From contig CP051232.1 of NCBI GenBank assembly GCA_017792445.1, positions 3,322,001 through 3,386,000 of the forward strand: DNA of 64,000 bases, given 5' to 3'. Numbering within the stretch: the stretch's first letter is position 1; every line of letters begins with the position of its first letter. Below are positions 1 through 8,308 of this stretch, in pieces. The notes beneath the pieces are model-generated. The model was given only the letters and a program-made list of their open reading frames with translations, was not told where the DNA came from and did no database searches. The position numbers and the translations under genes are program-made. This stretch comes from Maritimibacter sp. Lineage in GTDB: Bacteria; Pseudomonadota; Alphaproteobacteria; Rhodobacterales; Rhodobacteraceae.

Positions 1-1036
1 CCTTGCCAAGGTCGCCGAACAGCGAGCGGGCGAACATGTTGGCGCGTTTCGGCACGCGGGCGACATTGGCGCGGTCGATATAGGTGGTGGGTTCGTCGAC
101 CCGCTTCAGCCGCTCGAACGGATGCGCGCCGTCCTTGAAGTCGCGCTGCGCGAACGGGTCGGCGGTGCGGGCGGTCTTCGCCTGCCGACCAAGGCCCGCG
201 GTATATGCGAAGCCGGGGCGCTGGCCGGGCAGGATCGGCTTGTCCGGCGCCATTTCCATCGTCGTGGTGATCACGGCAAGGCCATAGCGGGTTCCAAGGA
301 AGGGGTTCACCGCGCCGCCGTCCTCGACCGCCGCCAGCCCGGCGGCGACGGCAAGGCGCGTCAGGTCCACATCGGACTGAGCGGCGGAATGGGCGCGGGC
401 GTTGAAGCCCAGCAGGCGCATGTAATTCGCCAGCGTCACGGCGGTTTCCATCGTCCGCAGGCAGGCGCGGTGGTCCTGCGCGTCGTGGATCCAGTCGGTG
501 CCGGGTTCGTCCTTCCTCGGATCGCGGGGATGCGCGCACAGGAAGACAAGCGCATGCGTGTGGTGGCGGATGTCACCGGGGGGCGTGGCGAGCGACTCGC
601 GCAGGCCGGCCATGATCACGTCGATCCCGGCGGCCAGCGTCTTGGGCTGCATGGTGCGGATCTTCTCGGCCAGCCGGTCCACGTCGGGGTTGGCCACGGG
701 GGTGTCCAGCCATGCGCCGCCGGGAATTTCGCATACGCCGACCATTGCGCTGTCGAGATAATAGCCGAACGCCTTCAGGTGGTTGCTGCGCTCGAGCGGG
801 TCTTCGGGGATCTCGGCGCGGGCGCGGACGGTGCCGTCGCGGGTGGCGTCCAGCATCGCCTGATATTCCTGCATCGCGTTGACGATGGACAGCGGGTCTT
901 CGGGCCTGCGGAACGACAGGCCCTGCATCGGCGGCAACCGGTCCAGCCCCACGGCGCGGTCGGTGCGCTTCAGCCCCTCCAGCGGGTAGGGGCCAAGGTG
1001 GACGGGGCGGTTGCGATAGGAAAACAGCTTGCCCAT
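1..1036 (-). CDS. reductive dehalogenase-like B12 protein, N-terminal part (cut by window edge)
   Basis: 345 residues are visible before the window edge; the C-terminus is missing. The part around residues 199-268 (TLANYMRLLGFNARAHS, AAGLAAV, NPFLGTRYGLAVITTTMEM, DKPI) has the layout of the cobalamin-binding core of reductive dehalogenases and the related QueG fold. The start, MGKLFSYRNRPVHLGP, has no Tat signal, which fits the cytoplasmic self-sufficient (BhbA/NpRdhA-like) type rather than membrane respiratory RdhA. The Fe-S cysteine clusters expected downstream are outside the window. The ATG lies 8 bp after the marR stop, with a GAGG ribosome site overlapping that stop, so both form one operon. 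A divergent QueG-like Fe-S reductase remains possible. Family call is by motif order only; substrate unknown. Confidence 0.5.
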   Translation of the reverse strand, partial: MGKLFSYRNRPVHLGPYPLEGLKRTDRAVGLDRLPPMQGLSFRRPEDPLSIVNAMQEYQAMLDATRDGTVRARAEIPEDPLERSNHLKAFGYYLDSAMVGVCEIPGGAWLDTPVANPDVDRLAEKIRTMQPKTLAAGIDVIMAGLRESLATPPGDIRHHTHALVFLCAHPRDPRKDEPGTDWIHDAQDHRACLRTMETAVTLANYMRLLGFNARAHSAAQSDVDLTRLAVAAGLAAVEDGGAVNPFLGTRYGLAVITTTMEMAPDKPILPGQRPGFAYTAGLGRQAKTARTADPFAQRDFKDGAHPFERLKRVDEPTTYIDRANVARVPKRANMFARSLFGDLGK

Positions 1037-1044
1037 GCGGGACC

Positions 1045-1485
1045 TCAGAACTTGGACGGACGGGAGTCGTCGTCGGTGATGAGCTTGGCGAGCAGCCGCG
1101 CCAGCAGCTCTTGTTCGCCGTCGGTCAGTCGGTCGGCGATCAGTTCGGCGTTCGCCTGTGCCAGCGGCGTGGCGTCGGACAGCGCGGTCCGGCCGGCGTC
1201 GGTCAGTTCGACAGTGCGCGTGCGCCCGTCGCCGTCGCCGCCGCTGCGGGCGATCAGGCCGGCGTCCTCCATCCGGCGCAATGCGCGCGAGATGGCGGTG
1301 CGGTCGACGCCGACGTGGTCTGCGATGTCCGACGGCTGGCGCAGGTCTTCATAGCCAAGCGCCACAAGGATCACCCAGTCCAGCCGCGACAGGCCAAGCG
1401 GGCGCAGTTTTTCTTCCAGCCTGCGTTGCTGAACGCGCGAGGCGATGGTGAGGCGATAGCCGAGGGAGTCGCTCAGGCGGTACAT
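1045..1485 (-). CDS. MarR family transcriptional regulator
   Basis: A 146-residue winged-helix repressor. The helix-turn-helix is around residues 50-70 (QPSDIADHVGVDRTAISRAL) and the wing follows (SGGDGDGRTRTVELTDAG). An in-frame TTG lies 15 bases upstream at 1500, but the ATG at 1485 is preferred because the TTG falls inside the palindromic operator candidate. It is the first gene of an operon with the dehalogenase-like gene (8 bp gap) and is divergent from the HAD phosphatase gene. MarR-type regulators are commonly found beside reductive dehalogenase genes, so it probably controls its neighbour in response to an aromatic ligand; that is inference. Confidence 0.9.
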   Translation of the reverse strand: MYRLSDSLGYRLTIASRVQQRRLEEKLRPLGLSRLDWVILVALGYEDLRQPSDIADHVGVDRTAISRALRRMEDAGLIARSGGDGDGRTRTVELTDAGRTALSDATPLAQANAELIADRLTDGEQELLARLLAKLITDDDSRPSKF

Positions 1486-1494
1486 GGTTGTCAG

Positions 1495-1515
1495 TGTCAA
1501 TCAAATTGATTGGCA
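1495..1515. promoter_or_regulatory. palindromic operator candidate for MarR
   Basis: CAATCAA-A-TTGATTG is a perfect 7-bp dyad with a one-base centre (1498-1512), extended outward as TG-N-...-N-CA to 21 bp. It sits between the divergent marR and HAD genes, just upstream of the marR ATG, where an autoregulatory MarR site is expected. Confidence 0.55.
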
Positions 1516-1591
1516 TTGTCAATTACCTTACTTCCTCCTGTCCGCCACAGGCGTCTTGTGGCATGGAGAGGCGTCTGCAAGGAGGGACCAG

Positions 1592-2290
1592 ATGGCAGAG
1601 ATCCGTGGGCTACTGTTCGACAAGGACGGCACGCTGTTCGACTTCGAGGCGACGTGGAACGCGTGGGCCGCGACGACGCTGACGGATCTGGCGCAGGGCG
1701 ACCTTGATCGGGCATCCGAACTGGGCGCGCGGATCGGTTACGACTTCGCGGCAAAGCGGTTCGATCCGCAAAGCCCGGTCATCGCGGGCACGCCGGACGA
1801 TATCGTGTTGCTGCTGGGGCCGGGCGTGCCTGAACTGACGGGGGACGAGATCGTCACCCGCCTGAACGCCACCGCCGCCGAAGCTACGCAGGTCGAAGCG
1901 GTGCCGCTGGTGCCGCTGTTCAGCGGTTTCCGGGACGCCGGGCTGAAGCTGGGCATCGCCACCAACGACTCCGAGGTTCCCGCGCGGGCCCATATCGAAG
2001 CGGCGGGGCTGTCGGGGATGTTCGACTTTATCGCCGGTTACGATTCCGGCCATGGCGGCAAGCCCGATCCGGGCATGTGCCTTGCGTTCGCCGAAGCGGT
2101 GGGCCTGCCGCCCGAAAGCATCGCGATGGTCGGTGATTCCACCCACGACCTGGAAGCCGGCCGCGCCGCCGGAATGCACTGTGTCGCGGTGCTGACGGGG
2201 ATGGCCGATGCCGACGCGCTGGCGCCGCATGCGGATATCGTGCTGCGGGATATCGGCGAGATCGGGATGTGGCTGGAAGCACGAAACTGA
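1592..2290 (+). CDS. HAD family hydrolase, phosphoglycolate phosphatase-like
   Basis: 232 residues. All HAD motifs are present: DKDGT at 10-14 with nucleophile Asp10 and acid Asp12, the motif II Thr in GIATND (about 124), Lys157 in GGKPDP, and the metal-binding GDSTHD at 181-186. The alpha-helical cap between motifs I and II marks it as subfamily I, like Gph. The substrate is probably a small phosphomonoester such as 2-phosphoglycolate, but specificity cannot be read from the motifs. The ATG follows a GGAGGGA site by 4 bases; longer in-frame starts upstream run into the marR promoter. Divergent from marR. Confidence 0.85.
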   Translation: MAEIRGLLFDKDGTLFDFEATWNAWAATTLTDLAQGDLDRASELGARIGYDFAAKRFDPQSPVIAGTPDDIVLLLGPGVPELTGDEIVTRLNATAAEATQVEAVPLVPLFSGFRDAGLKLGIATNDSEVPARAHIEAAGLSGMFDFIAGYDSGHGGKPDPGMCLAFAEAVGLPPESIAMVGDSTHDLEAGRAAGMHCVAVLTGMADADALAPHADIVLRDIGEIGMWLEARN

Positions 2291-2380
2291 TATTTTGTGC
2301 TTGGATTTGCGCAAATTGACGCCTCTTTTTTGCATTAATCGAACATCTTAGCCATCGCAATCCCAACGCAAAAGCGCGAT

Positions 2381-2448
2381 CGGGTGCTTTGGTCCCGACT
2401 GCCCGAAAACGACTTTTGACGTCGCATTCGGACCGGTGCTTCGGTCCG
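2381..2448 (+). other. paired GGTGCTT hairpins in the mttB leader
   Basis: Upstream of mttB the transcript can form CGGACCG-GTGCTT-CGGTCCG (2429-2448), a 7-bp stem. Fifty bases earlier lies a weaker look-alike, CGGG-TGCTTTGGT-CCCG (2381-2397). Both carry the string GGTGCTT(T/C)GGTCC. No known riboswitch consensus was recognised. This could be a structured leader or a protein site. Confidence 0.3.
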
Positions 2449-2484
2449 CGCTCCTGTTTGCTGAACCAAACGGAGGGTCCGGCG

Positions 2485-4041
2485 ATGGAACAGGCGGTAC
2501 GGCGGCGCAGACGCGGCGGGGGCCATGCGGGCAACCGGAGGGTCACCGACACCGCGGCGATCCGGCAGATGCCGTGGCGCCTGCCGGTGAACATCGACCG
2601 CCCGACCGAACCGCTGACCGAGGACGGCATCGCGGCGACCCACGACGGCGCCATGCAGGTGCTGGAAGAGATCGGGATCGAGTTTCTGAACGACGAGGCG
2701 TTGGAGATCTTCCGCCGCGCCGGGGCCATCGTGACCGAGACCAACGTGCGGATGGACCGCGACTTCGTGATGGAGATGGTGGGCCGCGCGCCGCCGAGCT
2801 TCACCATGACGCCGCGCAACCCCGACCGAAAGCTGGTGATGGGCGAACGGCATATCCTGTTCGGCAATGTCAGTTCGCCGCCGAATTACTGGTCGCTCGA
2901 CACCGGCAAGCTGCCCGGCACCCGCCAGCACTGTCGCGAGTTGCTGATCCTGACGCAGGCATTCAACTGCATCCACTTCGCGGGCGGCTACCCGGTCGAG
3001 CCGGTAGACCTGCATCCCTCGACCCGTCACCTCGATGTGCTGTTCGACAAGCTGACGGTGACCGACAAGGTGGCCCACGCCTACAGCCTTGGTCCCGAGC
3101 GGGTTGAGGACGTGATGGAGATGGTGCGCATCGCGGGCGGGCTGGACGAAACCGCCTTTGCCGCGACACCACGGATGTACACCAACATCAATTCCACCTC
3201 GCCGCTGAAGCACGATCTGCCGATGATCGACGGCTGCCTGCGGCTGATCCGCAGGGGACAGGCGGTGGTGGTGTCACCGTTCACGCTGGCGGGCGCGATG
3301 GCGCCGGTCACCATGGCGGGCGCGGTCACCCAGTCGATCGCCGAGGCGCTGTCGGCCATCGCGCTGTTCCAGTACGACACGCCGGGCTGCGCCTGCGCCA
3401 TTGGCACCTTCACCTCGAACGTCGACATGAAATCCGGCGCTCCGGCCTTCGGCACCCCGGAATACATGCGCGCCACGCAGATGACCGGGCAGATGGCGCG
3501 TCACTACGGCCTGCCTTTGCGCGCCTCGGGCGCCTGCGCCGCGAACGTGCCGGACGGGCAGGCGATGTGGGAGACCTCGAACTCGCTGTGGTCGGCGGTG
3601 CAGTCGGGCACCAACATGGTTTACCACGCCGCCGGCTGGCTGGAGGGCGGGCTGATCGCCAGCCCGGAAAAGTTCGTGATGGACTGCGAGGTCATCCAGA
3701 TGATCCAGCGCTACATGGAGCCGGAAATCTGCGCCACCGGCCCCGAAGACGTCGCCGTCGAGGCGATCCGCGAGGTTGGCGCGCATGGCCATTTCTTCGG
3801 CATCGACCACACCCGCGAACGGTACGAGACCGCGTTCTACCAGCCCTTCGCAAGCGACTGGCGCAACTACGAGGCGTGGGAGCAGGCGGGCGCGGTCCGC
3901 ACCCCCGAACGCGCCAACCAGATCGCCCGCCGCATCGTCGACAGCTTCGAGGAACCGCCGATGGAGCCCTCGATCCGCGAGGAGCTTTCCGATTTCGTCG
4001 CCCGCAGAAAGCTCGAGGGCGGGGCGCCCACCGACTATTGA
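2485..4041 (+). CDS. MttB-family (trimethylamine methyltransferase-like) corrinoid methyltransferase
   Basis: 518 residues with the COG5598 TIM-barrel pattern: N-terminal TEDGIAATHDGAMQVLEEIGIEF, a central YRGAG-free body with SSPPNYWSLDTG and TNINSTSPL, and a C-terminal GHFFGIDHTRERYETAFYQP. There is no in-frame TAG, so it is the non-pyrrolysine type. Members of this class transfer methyl groups from quaternary amines such as glycine betaine or proline betaine to a corrinoid protein. No corrinoid protein gene (MttC-like) is adjacent. The start is the ATG 8 bases after GGAGGG; an upstream in-frame ATG at 2389 lacks a ribosome site and would cover the hairpin leader. Substrate is inferred only. 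Confidence 0.85.
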   Translation: MEQAVRRRRRGGGHAGNRRVTDTAAIRQMPWRLPVNIDRPTEPLTEDGIAATHDGAMQVLEEIGIEFLNDEALEIFRRAGAIVTETNVRMDRDFVMEMVGRAPPSFTMTPRNPDRKLVMGERHILFGNVSSPPNYWSLDTGKLPGTRQHCRELLILTQAFNCIHFAGGYPVEPVDLHPSTRHLDVLFDKLTVTDKVAHAYSLGPERVEDVMEMVRIAGGLDETAFAATPRMYTNINSTSPLKHDLPMIDGCLRLIRRGQAVVVSPFTLAGAMAPVTMAGAVTQSIAEALSAIALFQYDTPGCACAIGTFTSNVDMKSGAPAFGTPEYMRATQMTGQMARHYGLPLRASGACAANVPDGQAMWETSNSLWSAVQSGTNMVYHAAGWLEGGLIASPEKFVMDCEVIQMIQRYMEPEICATGPEDVAVEAIREVGAHGHFFGIDHTRERYETAFYQPFASDWRNYEAWEQAGAVRTPERANQIARRIVDSFEEPPMEPSIREELSDFVARRKLEGGAPTDY

Positions 4042-4104
4042 TCCGGGTTTTCCCGGCCGCGTGTCTCGCCTAGTCTCGCGGGCAGGCAACCGGGCGGGCA
4101 GCAG

Positions 4105-4842
4105 ATGACGGACTACAGGCGCAGGCACAAAAGGGCGCAGCCGCGAAGCTGGTGGAGCCTGTTCCTGCGCTATGGCGGCTGGGCGGCGATCCTGCTGGCG
4201 GCGGCGGTTCTGTTGACCACCTTGTTCAGCGCCGGAGCCCTGTTCCTTGCCGACCGCATCGACCGGAACGGTGCGCTGGCCTACGCCACGGTCACGGACA
4301 AGCGCGAGGACGGAGACGCCCGCTTTGTCACCTTCACCTTCAAGGCGCGCGGCGGCGGGGGACGGACCGAGACGGTGGCCGTCGAGCCCACGTATTACGA
4401 CAGCATCGCGCAGGGCGAGGAACGCCCGATCCGGTACGACCCGGAGACGCCCGGCGTGGTCGAGACCGATCTAAGCTATTACGCCCGCATCGGCACCCGT
4501 CTGCGGCGCGGGGCGCTGGTGCTGGGGCTGCTGGGCCTTTGGGCGCTGTGGGCGTTCGGACAGCGCGCCAACCGCGACGTCAAGGTGCGGCGTGACGGCG
4601 AAAAGCGGATGGCCGACGTGATGGGCGTGCGCCAGCTGCGGCGTCGGGTCGGTGGCGAACCGCAAGGCCGGCTGATGTGGCGCGAACCCGATGGGCGGAC
4701 GGGCGAGAGCTTTCCGCACGACGCAAAATGGCTGCGCGAGACCTACGCGCCGGGCGACCGGATCGTGGTTTTCCGGCTTGGCCGCCATGCCTGCTGGGAG
4801 GGTGACGTCGGGCCACCGCAGCGGGAAATGACGTCCGGCTGA
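4105..4842 (+). CDS. DUF3592-like membrane protein
   Basis: 245 residues. There are two hydrophobic segments, at about 22-48 (after a basic N-terminus RRRHKRAQPR) and about 133-152. Between them lies an extracytoplasmic beta-rich stretch of about 80 residues containing YATVTDKRED and RPIRYDPETPGVV, the pattern of DUF3592 domains. A basic cytoplasmic tail with a second beta-rich part follows. No enzymatic motif is seen. It is 63 bp after the methyltransferase gene and 81 bp before the CoxL-like gene, all in the same direction; co-transcription is possible but not shown. Function unknown. Confidence 0.7.
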   Translation: MTDYRRRHKRAQPRSWWSLFLRYGGWAAILLAAAVLLTTLFSAGALFLADRIDRNGALAYATVTDKREDGDARFVTFTFKARGGGGRTETVAVEPTYYDSIAQGEERPIRYDPETPGVVETDLSYYARIGTRLRRGALVLGLLGLWALWAFGQRANRDVKVRRDGEKRMADVMGVRQLRRRVGGEPQGRLMWREPDGRTGESFPHDAKWLRETYAPGDRIVVFRLGRHACWEGDVGPPQREMTSG

Positions 4843-4923
4843 TCGCCGCGACTGCGGGGGCTGGACACCGGGGCGCGAAAGGCTAGGCTCGCCCGGAAAC
4901 CGCCACGCATCAGGGAGCGCAGC

Positions 4924-7209
4924 ATGGAGAAGTTCGGGAAAAGCCAGTCGGTCAAGCGTGTAGAGGACCTGCGCCTGCTGACCGGTCATGGCCGTTACGT
5001 CGAAGACATTGCGCCCCAGGGATCGCTGGTGGCGTTTTTCGTGCGCTCGACCGTCGCCCACGCCACGATCAACAGCATCGACACCGCCGAAGCGAAGGAC
5101 GTGGACGGCGTTCACGCGGTTCTTACGGCGCAGGACCTGATCGATGCCGGTGTGGATCTGCATATCGAATTCAGCCAGGCGCCCAACCGCGACGGCACCA
5201 AGGGCTGCGCCGCGCCGCGCCCGGTGCTGGCGACGGACCGTGTGCGCTATGTCGGCGAGGCCTATGCCTGCGTCGTGGCCGAGACGATGGCGCAGGCGAA
5301 GGATGCAGCCGAACTGATCGAGTTCGACTATGACGAACTTCCCGCCAAGGTCGATCCGGTGCCGGGCGGCGAGGAACTGCATCCCGACTATACCAAGGAC
5401 AACATCGTCTACGACTTCGCCGATGGCGATGCAGAGGCCACGAAGAAGGTCTTCGACGAGGCGGCCAACGTCATCGAGCTGGAAGTCGTCGACAACCGGA
5501 TCATCGTGAACTCGATGGAGCCGCGCGGCGCCTATGCCGAATGGGACGGCGACAGGCTGCACCTGTGCTTCAACGGGCAGGGCGTCTGGGGAATGAAATC
5601 CCACCTCGCCAAGAGCTTCGGCATGGACGAAGAGAAAGTCCGTGTGACCCATCCCGACGTCGGCGGCGGTTTCGGCATGAAGGCCCCGCCGTACCCCGAG
5701 TATTTCGTGATCGCCGAGGCCTCCAAGCGCGCCGGCAAGCCGGTGCTGTGGATGTCCGACCGGACCGAGGCGATGCTGACCGACAATGGCGGGCGGGCGC
5801 TGGTCTCGACCACCAAGCTGGCTTTCGACGCCGACAACAAGCTGATCGGCTATTGGGTTCAGACGATGTCGGACATGGGCGCCTACAGCTCGAACTTCGG
5901 CCAGTTCATCCAAAGCTTCCTGTTCGCCCGCGTGTTGATGGGCGTCTATGACGTGCAGCATGCATTGCTTGAGGTGAAGGGCATCTTCACCAACACCGTA
6001 CCCACCGACGCCTATCGCGGTGCGGGCCGGCCCGAGGCGATCTTCGCGCTGGAACGCTCGATGGACAACGCCGCCCGCGTGCTGGGCGTCGACCCGATGG
6101 AACTGCGCCGCAAGAACTTCATCCCGGTCAACAAGTTCCCCTACAAGACCGTCACCGGCGAGAACTACGACGTGGGCGACTTCAACAAGGTGCTGGACCG
6201 CGCCGAGGCCGAGGCCGATATCGCGGGCTTCGCCGCGCGCAAGGCCAAGTCGGCCGAGGCGGGCAAGCTGCGCGGTCTGGGGCTGTGCTATTACATCGAG
6301 TCGATCCTCGGCGATCCATCCGAACACACGCAGGTCGATTTCAACGACGACGGCACCGCGACGATCTATGTCGGCACCCAGTCGAACGGGCAGGGGCACG
6401 AGACCGTCTTCGCCCAGTTCCTCAGCGACCAGACCGGCATTCCGACGGACAAGATCAGCTTCGTGCAGGGCGACAGCGACCGCATCGCCATCGGCGGCGG
6501 CACCGGCGGCTCGCGCTCGGTGACGACGCAGAACAACGCGGTTCTGTACACGGTCGAGGTGATGACGAAGGCGTTCACCAAGTTCCTCGCCGAAGAGAAC
6601 GGCGTGGACGAGGGCGACGTCAGCTTCGACGACGAACGGTTCCGCATCGAGGGCTCGAACGTCGCGCCGACCTTCCTGGAAGTGGCGGCGATGGCGCGCG
6701 AGAAGAACCGCACCGACCTGCTGTCCTTCCGCGAGAAGGCGAAGATCCCGGGCCGGTCCTATCCCAACGGCGCCCATTTCGCAGAGGTCGAGATCGACCC
6801 GGACACCGGCGAGACGACGGTGGTCAAGTACACCGTGGTCGACGACCTCGGGAACCTGATCAACCCGATGCTGGCCGAGGGGCAGGTGCACGGCGGCGTC
6901 GCGCAGGGCATCGGACAGGCGATCAACGAGCGGGTGGTCTATGACGAGGACGGCCAGCTTCTGACGGCCACGTTCATGGATTATTCAATGCCGCGCGCCT
7001 ATGACACGCCGTGGATCATGTTCAACTCGGAACCCGTTCCCTCGACCGCGAACATCATGGGGATGAAGGGCTGTGGCGAGGCCGGCACCGTCGGTGCGCT
7101 GGCCGCCGTGACCAACGCGGTGCAGGACGCCGTGTGGGATCGCGGAATCCAGAACGTCTCGATGCCCTTCACGCCGATGCGGGTGTGGGAGCTTCTGAAC
7201 GCCGCGTGA
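4924..7209 (+). CDS. xanthine dehydrogenase family molybdopterin-binding subunit (CoxL-like, form II)
   Basis: 761 residues, normal length for the large subunit of molybdenum hydroxylases. It begins with the typical SQSVKRVEDLRLLTGHGRYV substrate-entry domain. Molybdopterin-binding motifs include GGGFGMK, AYRGAGRPEA and the C-terminal GCGEAGTVGAL carrying the catalytic Glu. AYRGAGR is the form II signature; the AYxCSFR loop of true aerobic CO dehydrogenase is absent, so the substrate is more likely an aldehyde or N-heterocycle than CO. The FAD (CoxM) and 2Fe-2S (CoxS) subunit genes that normally flank it are not here. The ATG follows CAGGGAGCGC. The next gene starts 36 bp downstream. Confidence 0.9.
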   Translation: MEKFGKSQSVKRVEDLRLLTGHGRYVEDIAPQGSLVAFFVRSTVAHATINSIDTAEAKDVDGVHAVLTAQDLIDAGVDLHIEFSQAPNRDGTKGCAAPRPVLATDRVRYVGEAYACVVAETMAQAKDAAELIEFDYDELPAKVDPVPGGEELHPDYTKDNIVYDFADGDAEATKKVFDEAANVIELEVVDNRIIVNSMEPRGAYAEWDGDRLHLCFNGQGVWGMKSHLAKSFGMDEEKVRVTHPDVGGGFGMKAPPYPEYFVIAEASKRAGKPVLWMSDRTEAMLTDNGGRALVSTTKLAFDADNKLIGYWVQTMSDMGAYSSNFGQFIQSFLFARVLMGVYDVQHALLEVKGIFTNTVPTDAYRGAGRPEAIFALERSMDNAARVLGVDPMELRRKNFIPVNKFPYKTVTGENYDVGDFNKVLDRAEAEADIAGFAARKAKSAEAGKLRGLGLCYYIESILGDPSEHTQVDFNDDGTATIYVGTQSNGQGHETVFAQFLSDQTGIPTDKISFVQGDSDRIAIGGGTGGSRSVTTQNNAVLYTVEVMTKAFTKFLAEENGVDEGDVSFDDERFRIEGSNVAPTFLEVAAMAREKNRTDLLSFREKAKIPGRSYPNGAHFAEVEIDPDTGETTVVKYTVVDDLGNLINPMLAEGQVHGGVAQGIGQAINERVVYDEDGQLLTATFMDYSMPRAYDTPWIMFNSEPVPSTANIMGMKGCGEAGTVGALAAVTNAVQDAVWDRGIQNVSMPFTPMRVWELLNAA

Positions 7210-7245
7210 GGATTGTGATCACGTGACCGGACGGGGCCACTGACA

Positions 7246-8292
7246 ATGCGCTGGCGCGACCGCCTTCTGGGATGGCTGCGCCTGCGCATGCGGGCCGAAA
7301 CGACGCCTGCGCCGGTTCGCGGCACGGTGGATCACGTGATCATCCTCGACGGCACCCTGTCCACGCTGGACGAGGGGCGCGAGACCAACGCCGGGCGGCT
7401 CTACAAACTGCTGCAAGAGGTGGCGCAATCCGCCAACGGCACGCCGGGTCGGCGGCTGTCGGTGCGTTACGAATCCGGCATCCAGTGGACCGGCTGGCGC
7501 GACAGCCGCAACGTGATCGAGGGGCGGGGCATCAATCGCCAGATCCGCCGGGTCTACGGCTTCCTTGCCTCGCGCTATCGGCCGGGGGATCGGATCTGGC
7601 TGTTCGGCTACTCCCGTGGCGCCTATGCCGTCCGCTCGCTGGCCGGGCTGATCGACCGGGTGGGGCTGTTGAAGCCCGAGCACGCGACCGAGCGGAACAT
7701 CCGGCTGGCCTATCGGTATTACGAAAGGAACGGCGACAGCCCCGGCGCGGGCATCTTCCGCGAGCGGCGCTGTCATCCGCTGGTCGAGGTGGAGCTTGTC
7801 GGCGTCTGGGACACGGTGAAGGCGCTGGGCCTGCGGCTGCCGGTGGTCTGGCAGTGGACGGAACGCCCGCACCTGTTCCACAACCACGAACTTGGCCCGC
7901 ACATCCGTCACGGCTATCACGCGCTGGCGATGGACGAAACGCGCGAGGCGTTCTGGCCCGTGATGTGGAAGACCCGCCCCGGCCATACCGGCACGGTCGA
8001 GCAGGTCTGGTTCCGCGGCTCGCACGGCGACATCGGCGGCCAGTTGTCGGGGTTCGAGGCGGCGCGCCCGCTGGCGAACATCCCGCTGGTCTGGATGCTG
8101 GAGAAGTCCGAGGCGCTGGGCCTGCCGTTCCCGGACGACTGGCGGGACCGCTTCCCCTGCGACGCCTCGGCGCCGTCGGTCGGAACGATGCGCGGGTGGG
8201 GCAAGGTGTTCCTGCTGCGCAAACGGCGGATCGTCGGGGCGGATGCCTCTGAGACGGTGCATCCTTCTGCGCGGGCGGCGGAGTCCGACTGA
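7246..8292 (+). CDS. DUF2235 alpha/beta-hydrolase (phospholipase-like)
   Basis: 348 residues. The nucleophile elbow GYSRGA is at 121-126 (Ser123), in the run WLFGYSRGAYAVRSLAG, with an upstream LDGT at 34-37 and a downstream VGVWDTVKALG and RGSHGDIGG supplying likely Asp and His partners. This is the DUF2235 pattern shared with Tle1-type lipase effectors. No signal peptide, no VgrG/PAAR or immunity gene nearby, so a housekeeping lipid or ester hydrolase is more plausible than a secreted effector. Separated from the CoxL-like gene by 36 bp, and convergent with the FAD oxidase gene. Confidence 0.8.
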   Translation: MRWRDRLLGWLRLRMRAETTPAPVRGTVDHVIILDGTLSTLDEGRETNAGRLYKLLQEVAQSANGTPGRRLSVRYESGIQWTGWRDSRNVIEGRGINRQIRRVYGFLASRYRPGDRIWLFGYSRGAYAVRSLAGLIDRVGLLKPEHATERNIRLAYRYYERNGDSPGAGIFRERRCHPLVEVELVGVWDTVKALGLRLPVVWQWTERPHLFHNHELGPHIRHGYHALAMDETREAFWPVMWKTRPGHTGTVEQVWFRGSHGDIGGQLSGFEAARPLANIPLVWMLEKSEALGLPFPDDWRDRFPCDASAPSVGTMRGWGKVFLLRKRRIVGADASETVHPSARAAESD

Positions 8293-8308
8293 CCCGGCTT
8301 GGCCCGCG

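Noticed and set aside
122-1354. 410-codon open frame on the plus strand
   Set aside because: It is antisense to the dehalogenase-like and marR genes, and its translation is a low-complexity Arg/Gly/Ala shadow typical of high-GC DNA.
4924-7209. Aerobic carbon monoxide dehydrogenase (true CoxL)
   Set aside because: The form I AYxCSFR active-site loop is absent; it has the form II AYRGAGR and lacks coxM and coxS neighbours.
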